Under the pieces are notes generated by a model. The model made no database searches and had not been told where the DNA came from. It saw only the letters and a list, made by a program, of their open reading frames with translations. Below are positions 51,211 to 58,248 of a DNA stretch of 58,248 nt, piece by piece. Source of the DNA: a virus; IMG/VR virus record IMGVR_UViG_3300021197_000769, positions 1 to 58,248 of that record. One strand, given 5' to 3'. Position 1 is the stretch's first letter. Each line of letters begins with the position of its first letter. A program made the position numbers and the translations under genes.

Positions 51211-52926
51211 ATGAATATAGAACATACGGAAATTAATGGTTTCCAGATTGATAAGTTTAACCAGTATGATCTTGAAGCGGGTAAAACACAGGGGAGTTGT
51301 CCTCTGTGTTCCGCCAATAGAAAAGCTAAAAACCAAAAAGCTAAGTGTGCTAGCTATGATTGGGAGCGTGGACTTGGAACTTGTCATAATTGCAATAGTA
51401 GTTTTCAATTACATACCTATAAGCGTAAAGGCAAAGCTGAAAAAGTATACTTAAAGCCTGAACCTTACGTGCTACAAACACCTGGAACTAAAGTTGAGGA
51501 GTGGTTTAAAAAAAGAGGTATATCTAAGAAAACACTAGAAGATCTTAAGATTAATGAAGGCACAGAATTTATGCCGCAGACTGGTAAAACAGAAAACGTT
51601 ATTAAGTTCAATTACTTTATGGGTGGGGAGTTAACCAACATTAAGTCTAGAGATGGTAGAAAGAATTTTAAATTACATAAAGGAGCTGAAAAAATATTTT
51701 ATAATATTGATAGTATAATAGGTCATCCTGAATGTATTATAGTAGAAGGTGAGATGGACGTCTTAGCACTACACGAAGCTGGTATAACTAACGCAATATC
51801 AGTGCCTAATGGAGCAACGCTCAACAATAACAATTTAGATTACTTAGACTCTTGTATTGATTACTTTGAGGATAAAGAAAAAATAATATTAGCAGTAGAT
51901 TCTGATGAAGCCGGGCAAGCCTTACAAAAGGAATTAGTTAGAAGGCTTGGTGCTGAGATCTGTTATCTAGCTACTTTTGATGACTGCAAAGATGCTAATG
52001 AATATTTATTAAAATATGATAAAGATAAACTCGCTAATAGGATTAGAAAAGCTTCGCCTGTTCCGCTTGAAAATGTTACTACATTTAAAGATATTGAAGA
52101 TGATATTACGGATTTTGTACGTAACGGTTTTAAACCTGGATTTCAAATCGGCTTACCAAATTTTGATAGCATATTCTCAACTTATACTGGTCAGTTTATT
52201 ACTGTCACTGGCATACCTTCTTCCGGGAAATCTGATTTTGTCGACCAAATGGTTGTGGGATATAATAAAAATTATGGATGGAAGACGGCTTTTGCTTCGC
52301 CAGAGAATCAACCTACTTATTTGCATGCACATAAGCTAATGAGAAAAACTTGGGAGGGTATGCCTTCTGCTACAGATATTGGAGGGGATAAATGGGAACA
52401 AGTAGCGGATCATTGCAATAGTAATTATTTTCATATAGATATGGAGAAGTATACTTTAGAATCTGTATTACGCAAGGGGGCTGAGCTAGTAAAGCGGAAA
52501 GGAATTAAATGTTTAGTTATTGACCCGTTTAATAAAGTAAGAGATGTTGACTGCAAGACAGAAGATGTTAATAGATATACTATGGAATATCTAATGAAGA
52601 TTGAAATTTTTGCTAAGAAATATGATGTACTTGTTTTTATTGTTGCTCACCCAACTAAGATGTACAAAGATAAAGATGGTAAAATTGAAGAACCTACAAT
52701 GTATAACATTAAGGGTGGTGGTGAATGGTATGATGCTAGCTATCATGGGCTGTTGGTGCATAGAGATTACGAAGCTAAAACTGTTAAAGTAAAAGTTTTA
52801 AAAATAAAGTTTCAAAACCTTGGTGAGAATGGGGCATCGGCTAATTTTACTTGGGAGCCAAATTCTGGATGTTATGTTCCACACATATCAGATACAGTTG
52901 TTAATGAACCTATGCCCTGGGAATAA
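51211..52926 (+). CDS. Bifunctional primase-helicase (T7 gp4/Twinkle-like)
   Basis: The 571-residue protein has an N-terminal zinc finger (Cys30, Cys33, Cys58, Cys61), a TOPRIM primase domain with IIVEGEMDVLALHEAG (about 177-192) and LAVDSDEAGQAL (about 225-236), and a RecA-type helicase with Walker A GIPSSGKS (about 334) and Walker B CLVIDPF (about 432). This order equals T7 gp4. It unwinds and primes at the fork; no DNA polymerase gene is in the window. Confidence 0.9.
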   Translation: MNIEHTEINGFQIDKFNQYDLEAGKTQGSCPLCSANRKAKNQKAKCASYDWERGLGTCHNCNSSFQLHTYKRKGKAEKVYLKPEPYVLQTPGTKVEEWFKKRGISKKTLEDLKINEGTEFMPQTGKTENVIKFNYFMGGELTNIKSRDGRKNFKLHKGAEKIFYNIDSIIGHPECIIVEGEMDVLALHEAGITNAISVPNGATLNNNNLDYLDSCIDYFEDKEKIILAVDSDEAGQALQKELVRRLGAEICYLATFDDCKDANEYLLKYDKDKLANRIRKASPVPLENVTTFKDIEDDITDFVRNGFKPGFQIGLPNFDSIFSTYTGQFITVTGIPSSGKSDFVDQMVVGYNKNYGWKTAFASPENQPTYLHAHKLMRKTWEGMPSATDIGGDKWEQVADHCNSNYFHIDMEKYTLESVLRKGAELVKRKGIKCLVIDPFNKVRDVDCKTEDVNRYTMEYLMKIEIFAKKYDVLVFIVAHPTKMYKDKDGKIEEPTMYNIKGGGEWYDASYHGLLVHRDYEAKTVKVKVLKIKFQNLGENGASANFTWEPNSGCYVPHISDTVVNEPMPWE

Positions 52927-53180
52927 TGCCAAATATAAAAGGAAAGGGGGCGTGGGACATGGGTAAGTACTTTATTACTTCAAAAGAGTATAAAGCGAGT
53001 GCTTGGTGTATTAAAAACAATATATTTGTTTGTGTTGTTCCAATAAGACCTGGAGAGTGGGGTATAGAGATTAGCATCGCAGGAAAAATAAGTAAGTCTC
53101 CATATATATATAAAAAAAATATTATATGGGCAAAGTTACACGAATATTATACATACTACTATGATAAATATGCAAAATGA
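52926..53180 (+). CDS. Unknown small protein, 84 residues
   Basis: The ATG overlaps the primase-helicase stop by one base. The protein is basic and Tyr/Trp-rich, with many Lys and a beta-rich middle (IFVCVVPIRPGEWGIEIS, about 29-46). No family is recognised. It overlaps the thymidylate synthase start by about 20 bases. Confidence 0.6.
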   Translation: MPNIKGKGAWDMGKYFITSKEYKASAWCIKNNIFVCVVPIRPGEWGIEISIAGKISKSPYIYKKNIIWAKLHEYYTYYYDKYAK

Positions 53181-53985
53181 ATATAAAAAATTATTAGCCG
53201 ATATACTATCTAATGGCGCTGAAAAGCCAGATAGAACAGATACAGGCACAAAAGCTTTGTTTGGTAAAACAATTAAACACGATATGGCTTTAGGCTTTCC
53301 AGCTTTGACTAGCAAGAAAGTATTTTTTAACTTAGCAAGAACAGAATTGCTTTGGATATTAAATGGTCGAACAGACTTAAAATATTTAGAGGATAATGGT
53401 GTTAAGTACTGGAGACCAGACTACAACCGTTCTGGAAGAATAGACGAAACATTAGGCCCAGTATACGGAAAGCAATGGCGCGATTTTAATGGAGTAGACC
53501 AGCTCAAAACTCTTGTGGCTAATATTATTAAAGATCCAAGTTCAAGACGTCTTATGGTTAGCTCATGGGCTCCACACGAGATGAATGATATGGTTTTACC
53601 TCCTTGTCATTATGCTTTTCAAGTTTTTATTAATGATGGAACTTTAAGTCTATTGTGGATGCAGCGGTCTGCTGATGTGTTCTTAGGTTTACCTTACGAT
53701 ATTATGATGTATGGGTTATTATTAGAATTGTTAGCTAAAGGTGCAAACTTAAAACCTGGACAATTAATAGGGCAGCTTGGCGATTGTCACTTGTATAGCA
53801 ACCATATAAAGCAAGCACAAGAGTTTCTAACAAGAAAAAATAGAAAGTTACCTACATTACAATTAAATAATGGAATAAATATGACTAACTTTAATGAGTT
53901 GTATATTCCTAATATGACTGAAATAAAATTAAATAACTACAATCCTTATCCTGCTATAAAAGCAGAGCTTAGCGTTGGTAAATAA
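53161..53985 (+). CDS. thyA: Thymidylate synthase
   Basis: The 274-residue protein is a canonical ThyA: KPDRTDTGTKALFG near the start, the catalytic Cys in LPPCHYAF (Cys149 from this start), a QRSADVFLGLPYD dUMP/folate region and the QLGDCHLYSNH strand. It converts dUMP and methylene-THF to dTMP. A start at 53170 (MQNEY) is equally possible and would cut the overlap with the previous gene to 11 bases. It works with the ribonucleotide reductase downstream. Confidence 0.95.
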   Translation: MINMQNEYKKLLADILSNGAEKPDRTDTGTKALFGKTIKHDMALGFPALTSKKVFFNLARTELLWILNGRTDLKYLEDNGVKYWRPDYNRSGRIDETLGPVYGKQWRDFNGVDQLKTLVANIIKDPSSRRLMVSSWAPHEMNDMVLPPCHYAFQVFINDGTLSLLWMQRSADVFLGLPYDIMMYGLLLELLAKGANLKPGQLIGQLGDCHLYSNHIKQAQEFLTRKNRKLPTLQLNNGINMTNFNELYIPNMTEIKLNNYNPYPAIKAELSVGK

Positions 53986-53992
53986 AACAACT

Positions 53993-54766
53993 ATGAAATA
54001 TTATTTATATCACATTCCCGGTAAAAAAATAGGTGTAACTACTAACCTTAAAAGTAGAGTTACAGAACAGCAAGGCTATAAAGAAGGCGAGTACGAAGTA
54101 CTAATGGCCTCTGACAATATTGACTTTATATCTACAATGGAGGTTGAGCTCCAGGCTAAATATAATTATACAGTTGATAGGCAATTATATAAAAATGTAA
54201 TCAATAATAATAACATGAAAATAAATGTAACTGAGGCAACAACTACTTTTCCCGTGCCGGCTAATAAGCTAAAGGGTAATTTAATGGATATGATAGGCTT
54301 AAAGTGGGATACTCACTTAGGCGAGTTTGAACTTACAGTCGATAAGATTCCTTGGATTCTTAAGAATATTACTGTTTCTATGTTTAATTCTAATAGATGC
54401 TACATATATAACAAAGCTTTCTATGAAGAGTTTATTAATAATCCTGAACCATTTAAGCAAGCAGAAACTTTAGAAATGTTTAATAACATTAGAGCATGGG
54501 CTAAGGAACGAGGCTTATATGACAAGGGAGATGCTAAGACCCAATACTTAAAACTTCAAGAAGAGGCTGGAGAGTTAGCTAGGGCTTTATTAAAAGATGA
54601 TCAGGTAGAAGTTGTTGATGCAATAGGAGATATGGTTGTTGTGTTAACTAATCTTGCTCATTTAAGAAATTTAACTATTGAAAGCTGTACAAAATCGGCA
54701 TATAACGTAATTATGAATAGAACCGGCTCTATGGTAAACGGTACGTTTGTTAAAGACAATAAATAA
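53993..54766 (+). CDS. Fusion of GIY-YIG-like and MazG-like domains
   Basis: Starting at ATG 53993 gives 257 residues. The N-terminus (YYLYHIPGKKIGVTTNLKSR, about 2-21, then QQGYKEGEY) resembles a short GIY-YIG domain. The C-terminal part (about 160-250) has LQEEAGELARALLKDD and EVVDAIGDMVVVLTNLA, the E-x-x-E...D pattern of MazG-type all-alpha NTP pyrophosphohydrolases. The catalytic residues of the GIY-YIG half are not clear. It probably cleans nucleotide pools, fitting its place between thyA and nrdJ. Confidence 0.65.
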   Translation: MKYYLYHIPGKKIGVTTNLKSRVTEQQGYKEGEYEVLMASDNIDFISTMEVELQAKYNYTVDRQLYKNVINNNNMKINVTEATTTFPVPANKLKGNLMDMIGLKWDTHLGEFELTVDKIPWILKNITVSMFNSNRCYIYNKAFYEEFINNPEPFKQAETLEMFNNIRAWAKERGLYDKGDAKTQYLKLQEEAGELARALLKDDQVEVVDAIGDMVVVLTNLAHLRNLTIESCTKSAYNVIMNRTGSMVNGTFVKDNK

Positions 54767-54767
54767 T

Positions 54768-54983
54768 ATGAAGAAGAAAGAAATAGAATTTCGTGATCCT
54801 GTTGTTGAGCGAGTAGTAGATAAGTTTATATCTAGATCCGATGTAGGTTACAAAAAGTACGGCATAACTCTTAATGATGATCCATCTGAAATTATTGAAT
54901 GGCTTAATCATTTACAAGAAGAACTTATGGATGCTGTATTGTATTTACAAAAAGCTAAAGAGTCGCATGAAAAAAATGTATAA
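54768..54983 (+). CDS. Small all-alpha MazG/dUTPase-like protein, 71 residues
   Basis: Starting at ATG 54768 gives 71 residues with RSDVGYKKYGITL (about 22-34) and WLNHLQEELMDAVLYL (about 45-60), the helical pattern of small all-alpha NTP pyrophosphatase-type phage proteins. It follows the MazG fusion by one base and overlaps the next gene by 17 bases. Confidence 0.55.
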   Translation: MKKKEIEFRDPVVERVVDKFISRSDVGYKKYGITLNDDPSEIIEWLNHLQEELMDAVLYLQKAKESHEKNV

Positions 54984-55425
54984 AAAAAGAAGTAAGAAAC
55001 GTGGTCCTGTCGTAGCAAAGAAAGTTGTTTACGACGGGATTAAGTTTGCTTCTGGTCTTGAAAAGTATATGTATATAGCTTTGAAAAAAGCTGGTATAAA
55101 GTTTCAATATGAATATAGATCATTTGAGTTGCTTCCTGGATTTAAATTTGACCAATGCTGTTATGAAAGGCAATCTAATGGTAAGGGAGAATATAGAGAT
55201 AGAGGTAATAAAAAGATTATTGGTATAAAATACACACCAGACTTTGAGGGAGAAAACTTTATAATAGAAACAAAAGGCAGGGCAAATGATTCATTCCCAC
55301 TAAGATACAAATTATTCAAATCATTATTAGCAGAAACAGAGCCTAATATTGTATTATATAAACCACAAAATCAAAAAGAATGCGACAGGACAGTAGAATT
55401 GATACTCGATTCCAGAAAGAACTAG
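54967..55425 (+). CDS. PD-(D/E)XK nuclease, T7 endonuclease I-like
   Basis: The 152-residue protein starts at ATG 54967 (the longer frame from 54874 overlaps the previous gene). Its motifs ASGLEKYMYIALK (about 26-38), IKYTPDFEG (about 91-99) and IIETKGRAND (about 102-111) fit a PD-(D/E)XK nuclease of the DUF1064/T7 endonuclease I type, which cuts branched DNA. It likely resolves junctions during recombination and packaging. Confidence 0.7.
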   Translation: MKKMYKKRSKKRGPVVAKKVVYDGIKFASGLEKYMYIALKKAGIKFQYEYRSFELLPGFKFDQCCYERQSNGKGEYRDRGNKKIIGIKYTPDFEGENFIIETKGRANDSFPLRYKLFKSLLAETEPNIVLYKPQNQKECDRTVELILDSRKN

Positions 55426-55550
55426 CCCGCAAAAAATATGCTGAGAGGCAATTTGACAAGTGGGTTAAATGGAGTATAGCCCATAGAGGTAAAGTTCTTT
55501 TTAAAGAAGTAATTGAAAAGCAAATAGAATATAACGTAACAAAATTATGA
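55380..55550 (+). CDS. Unknown basic protein, 56 residues
   Basis: This frame overlaps the nuclease end by 46 bases and the next start by 4 (ATGA). It is basic and helical, with RRKY-like and WVKW patterns. Coupling at the end supports it; the large overlap makes it less certain. No family is recognised. Confidence 0.45.
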   Translation: MRQDSRIDTRFQKELARKKYAERQFDKWVKWSIAHRGKVLFKEVIEKQIEYNVTKL

Positions 55551-55699
55551 AACAAAACGAAGATGAAGCAGCCTGGTATTTAGAGCTGGGATTATATCCT
55601 GGAATTTTATTAGGATTTAGAACATACGATCAAGGAGATATAAATACACATGTGTTATACTTTCCATTTATTGAACTAGCATTATCAATTTATAAATAA
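55547..55699 (+). CDS. Unknown small protein, 50 residues
   Basis: An acidic first third and a hydrophobic C-terminal part (LGLYPGILLGF, about 14-24, and LYFPFIELALSI, about 37-48) suggest a small membrane-associated protein or a folded peptide. The start overlaps the previous stop by 4 bases. No family is recognised. Confidence 0.5.
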   Translation: MKQNEDEAAWYLELGLYPGILLGFRTYDQGDINTHVLYFPFIELALSIYK

Positions 55700-55703
55700 A
55701 GAA

Positions 55704-55916
55704 ATGAAAGGACAAAAACAAAGTAGGATAGATCTAGTAGAAAAAAAGATTAAAGCTTTAACAAATGTTATGCAAGGCATAATGAATGAGATGGCTCAAA
55801 TGAAAGATCTATCAGTAGGCACATTAGAAACAATTAAGTTAATGCCAGATTATGAAGAGGCACTTAACAAATTAAAAGAAAACTTAAAAAAAGAAGAAGA
55901 TGATGATAGCAATTAA
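55704..55916 (+). CDS. Small coiled-coil protein, 70 residues
   Basis: Heptad-like helix through most of the length (about 8-58), with an acidic end. No family is recognised. It overlaps the next gene by 17 bases. Confidence 0.55.
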   Translation: MKGQKQSRIDLVEKKIKALTNVMQGIMNEMAQMKDLSVGTLETIKLMPDYEEALNKLKENLKKEEDDDSN

Positions 55917-56058
55917 AATATTTATAGCTTTATCTATTGTTTCAATTATTACAACAATAGGAGTAATATTTACAGCGTGGATGCTTATAAAAGATATTAA
56001 AGAAAATAAAGAAGATATAATTTCAGAACAATTAAAAGAAATATTAAACAGACTATAA
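55900..56058 (+). CDS. Small membrane protein, 52 residues
   Basis: One clear membrane segment (about 6-30) precedes a charged C-terminal helix, with two adjacent ATG codons (55900 and 55903) as starts. It ends 3 bases before the reductase gene. No family is recognised; it may be a cell-envelope accessory. Confidence 0.55.
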   Translation: MMIAIKIFIALSIVSIITTIGVIFTAWMLIKDIKENKEDIISEQLKEILNRL

Positions 56059-56061
56059 AAA

Positions 56062-57924
56062 ATGGAAATATCAAACAAAATATTATCAGACATCACGGTG
56101 TATATGAAGTATGCAAAGTATAAGCCACTATTAAATAGACGAGAAGATTGGTATGAGCTTGTTACTAGAAATAAAATGATGCACACTAAAAAGTATCCTC
56201 ATTTAAAAGAAGAAATAGATGAGGCATATAAATTAGTTTATGATAAAAAGGTTTTGCCTTCAATGAGATCATTACAATTTGGTGGTAAACCAATAGAAAT
56301 ATCCCCTAATAGAGTTTATAATTGTGCTTACTTGCCTATTGATTCTGTTGATTCTTTTAATGAAACAATGTTTTTATTGCTCGGCGGAACTGGTGTTGGA
56401 TATTCTGTACAACAGCATCACGTTAACCAGCTGCCATCAATTAGTAAACCTCATGTTAAAAGAACAAAAAGATTTTTAATTGGTGATTCTATTGAAGGTT
56501 GGGCAGATGCCATTAAGGTTTTAATGAAGTCTTATATGGGTGACAAAAGAAGTTCTAATATACAATTTGATTATTCAGACATTAGAGCTAAAGGGGCACA
56601 GCTAGTTACTTCAGGTGGTAAAGCGCCAGGACCTCAGCCACTTAAGGAGTGTATATTCAAAATTACAGGTATATTAGATTCTAAATCTGATGGAGATAGT
56701 TTAACCACGTTAGAGGTGCATGATATAATATGTCATATTGCAGACTCTGTATTGGCTGGAGGTATTAGACGTGCTGCATTAATTAGTTTATTCTCTGCCG
56801 AAGATGATCAAATGATTAGCTGTAAATCTGGCCAGTGGTGGGAATCAAATCCCCAAAGAGGTAGAGCTAACAACTCAGCTGTGCTTATGAGACACAAGGT
56901 AACTGAGTCTTTCTTTATGGACTTATGGAAACGTGTTGAGCTTAGCAATGCAGGTGAGCCCGGTATATATCTTAATAATGATAAGGATTGGGGTACTAAC
57001 CCTTGTTGTGAGATTGCTTTAAGACCATTCCAGTTTTGCAACTTGTGTGAAGTTAATGCATCGAATATTGAGTCTCAAGAAGACTTAAATAATAGAGTTA
57101 AGCATGCTGCTTTTATTGGGACACTACAAGCTGGATATACCGAGTTCCATTACTTAAGAAGCATATGGAGAGAGACTACTGAAAAGGATGCTTTGATTGG
57201 TGTATCTATGACAGGTATTGGATCAGGTGTTGTACTCGGTTATGATATGGGTGAAGCCGCTGAAGTTGTAAAGAAAGAAAATTCAAGAGTAGCAAAGTTA
57301 ATTGGTATCAATCCTGCGGCACGCACAACAACCGTTAAGCCTGCTGGGACGACTTCTCTTGCGCTTGGAACTTCTTCTGGCATTCATGCTTGGCATAATG
57401 ATTATTATGTCCGTAGAATACGCGTAGGCAAGAATGAATCAATGTATAAATACCTTGCTAAGAATCACCCCGAGTTAATAGAAGATGAATATTTCCGACC
57501 TCACGACACGGCTGTAATTAGTATACCGCAAAAAGCGCCTAAAGGTTCTATACTTAGAGATGAATCGCCATTTGATTTACTTGAAAGGATAAAGAAAGTT
57601 GCACAAGAGTGGGTTGTACCAGGTCATAGAAAAGGATCTAATACACACAATGTATCTGCAACGGTATCTTTGAAAGCTGATGAGTGGGACAAAGCCGGTA
57701 AATGGATGTGGGAAAACAGAAATCATTATAATGGTTTATCTGTATTACCTTATGATGGTGGTACTTATATGCAAGCCCCATTTGAAGATATAACAGAACA
57801 AGAGTATAACGATAGGTTGAAGCACCTAGTTAATGTTGATCTTACTAATATAATAGAGGTAGAAGATGAAACAGATCTAGCGGGCGAGATTGCTTGTGGT
57901 GCTGATGGTTGTGAAATTAAATAA
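56062..57924 (+). CDS. nrdJ: Class II (B12-dependent) ribonucleoside-triphosphate reductase
   Basis: The 620-residue protein has the N-terminal redox Cys88 (YNCAYLPIDS), the radical Cys315 in NPCCEI and redox partner Cys326, with spacing 11 as in Lactobacillus RTPR. The C-terminal pair Cys612/Cys617 (CGADGCEIK) mirrors the RTPR tail. GTTSLALGTSSGIHAWHN carries the substrate-binding segment. It reduces ribonucleoside triphosphates using adenosylcobalamin, without a beta subunit or oxygen. It is about 120 residues shorter than the Lactobacillus enzyme. It supplies dNTPs together with thyA. Confidence 0.9.
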   Translation: MEISNKILSDITVYMKYAKYKPLLNRREDWYELVTRNKMMHTKKYPHLKEEIDEAYKLVYDKKVLPSMRSLQFGGKPIEISPNRVYNCAYLPIDSVDSFNETMFLLLGGTGVGYSVQQHHVNQLPSISKPHVKRTKRFLIGDSIEGWADAIKVLMKSYMGDKRSSNIQFDYSDIRAKGAQLVTSGGKAPGPQPLKECIFKITGILDSKSDGDSLTTLEVHDIICHIADSVLAGGIRRAALISLFSAEDDQMISCKSGQWWESNPQRGRANNSAVLMRHKVTESFFMDLWKRVELSNAGEPGIYLNNDKDWGTNPCCEIALRPFQFCNLCEVNASNIESQEDLNNRVKHAAFIGTLQAGYTEFHYLRSIWRETTEKDALIGVSMTGIGSGVVLGYDMGEAAEVVKKENSRVAKLIGINPAARTTTVKPAGTTSLALGTSSGIHAWHNDYYVRRIRVGKNESMYKYLAKNHPELIEDEYFRPHDTAVISIPQKAPKGSILRDESPFDLLERIKKVAQEWVVPGHRKGSNTHNVSATVSLKADEWDKAGKWMWENRNHYNGLSVLPYDGGTYMQAPFEDITEQEYNDRLKHLVNVDLTNIIEVEDETDLAGEIACGADGCEIK

Positions 57925-57930
57925 ATTGAT

Positions 57931-58230
57931 ATGAGCATAAAAAAAATATCCTCAGAATATAAGTCTTTACCTAAGAAAGATATGCGTAACGCAGTGATAG
58001 AAAACTTTGTGTTTGGAATATTAGGGTCTACTATTGTAGTGTTTATATCTCTTAGGATTGACATAGCAGTCCTTATAGCTTACTTAGTGTATTATTTTTA
58101 TGTAGGTCGTGTTATTAATAGACCTAAGTATGTAACATCAATAGGTAAATTTATATTGTTCCCAATACCAACGGCTCTTGGAGCTTTTACGGGTTACAAA
58201 ATAGCTGGGCTATTAGCAGAGTATATCTAA
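57931..58230 (+). CDS. Small membrane protein, about three TM segments, 99 residues
   Basis: Hydrophobic segments occur at about 24-42, 45-62 and 73-96, with a charged N-terminus (about 1-20). No family is recognised. It starts 6 bases after the reductase stop, so it is co-transcribed. A role in membrane takeover or nutrient uptake would be guesswork. Confidence 0.6.
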   Translation: MSIKKISSEYKSLPKKDMRNAVIENFVFGILGSTIVVFISLRIDIAVLIAYLVYYFYVGRVINRPKYVTSIGKFILFPIPTALGAFTGYKIAGLLAEYI

Positions 58231-58248
58231 TAAACATTAATGCTATAC

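Noticed and set aside
1-58248. Temperate phage signs (integrase, attachment site, CI-type repressor)
   Set aside because: No integrase or recombinase gene was found, and the HTH protein alone does not show lysogeny.

Overview
The window looks like a large part, possibly all, of the genome of a short-tailed (podovirus-type) tailed phage of a marine or aquatic Bacteroidetes (Flavobacteriia-like) host. The host is inferred, not observed. The DNA is AT-rich. Genes start after A-rich leaders with no Shine-Dalgarno sequence, and one promoter (49407-49436) matches the Bacteroidetes consensus TTG-N19-TAnnTTTG. The structural genes (terminase, portal, capsid, two connector/ring proteins, a very long nozzle/stabilization protein and a giant internal protein) follow the order seen in crAss-like phages and flavobacterial podoviruses. 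No integrase, RNA polymerase or DNA polymerase gene is visible, so the phage either relies on host polymerases or the contig continues past the right edge.

Left arm (about 82-40611), all on the minus strand: virion and lysis genes. In the direction of transcription they are a small basic protein; tail fibre and adhesin genes with repeated LamG-like and arabinofuranosidase-like domains (33.9-40.3 kb); a small membrane/coiled-coil protein; a GroEL and GroES pair (31.2-33.0 kb); a winged-helix protein; small basic or membrane proteins; an M15-type endolysin; a small HExxH peptidase; a holin-like protein; a 198-residue protein that looks like two fused GroES domains; a terminase small-subunit candidate, TerL, portal, scaffold candidate and major capsid protein; connectors; nozzle; ejection proteins; and a 2601-residue internal virion protein at the end. 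A bidirectional hairpin terminator lies at the left edge.

Centre (40612-41181): a divergent, gene-free region. It holds a leftward promoter-like box, a long inverted repeat, a block of pure A/T homopolymers, three exact-period 20-bp direct repeats (iteron-like, a possible replication origin) and two copies of an early promoter-like element.

Right arm (41182-58230), all on the plus strand: first a run of small early-type genes punctuated by nine copies of one conserved element (GCAGACAAAATACG, nine bases, TGATAATA), with a structured RNA that carries a tRNA-like 3' end (43388-43592). Then come a stand-alone DnaA domain IV protein, a glycosylase-like protein, an HTH protein whose start lies in a copy of the inverted repeat, a phage sigma factor, an ERF/exonuclease/SSB recombination set, a primase-helicase, thymidylate synthase, MazG-type proteins, a PD-(D/E)XK nuclease and a B12-dependent class II ribonucleotide reductase.

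A consistent reading is that the GCAGAC element drives immediate early genes in the right arm, that the HTH protein and the long inverted repeats time the switch, and that the phage sigma factor then turns on the leftward virion genes. This regulatory model is inference from layout and repeats.
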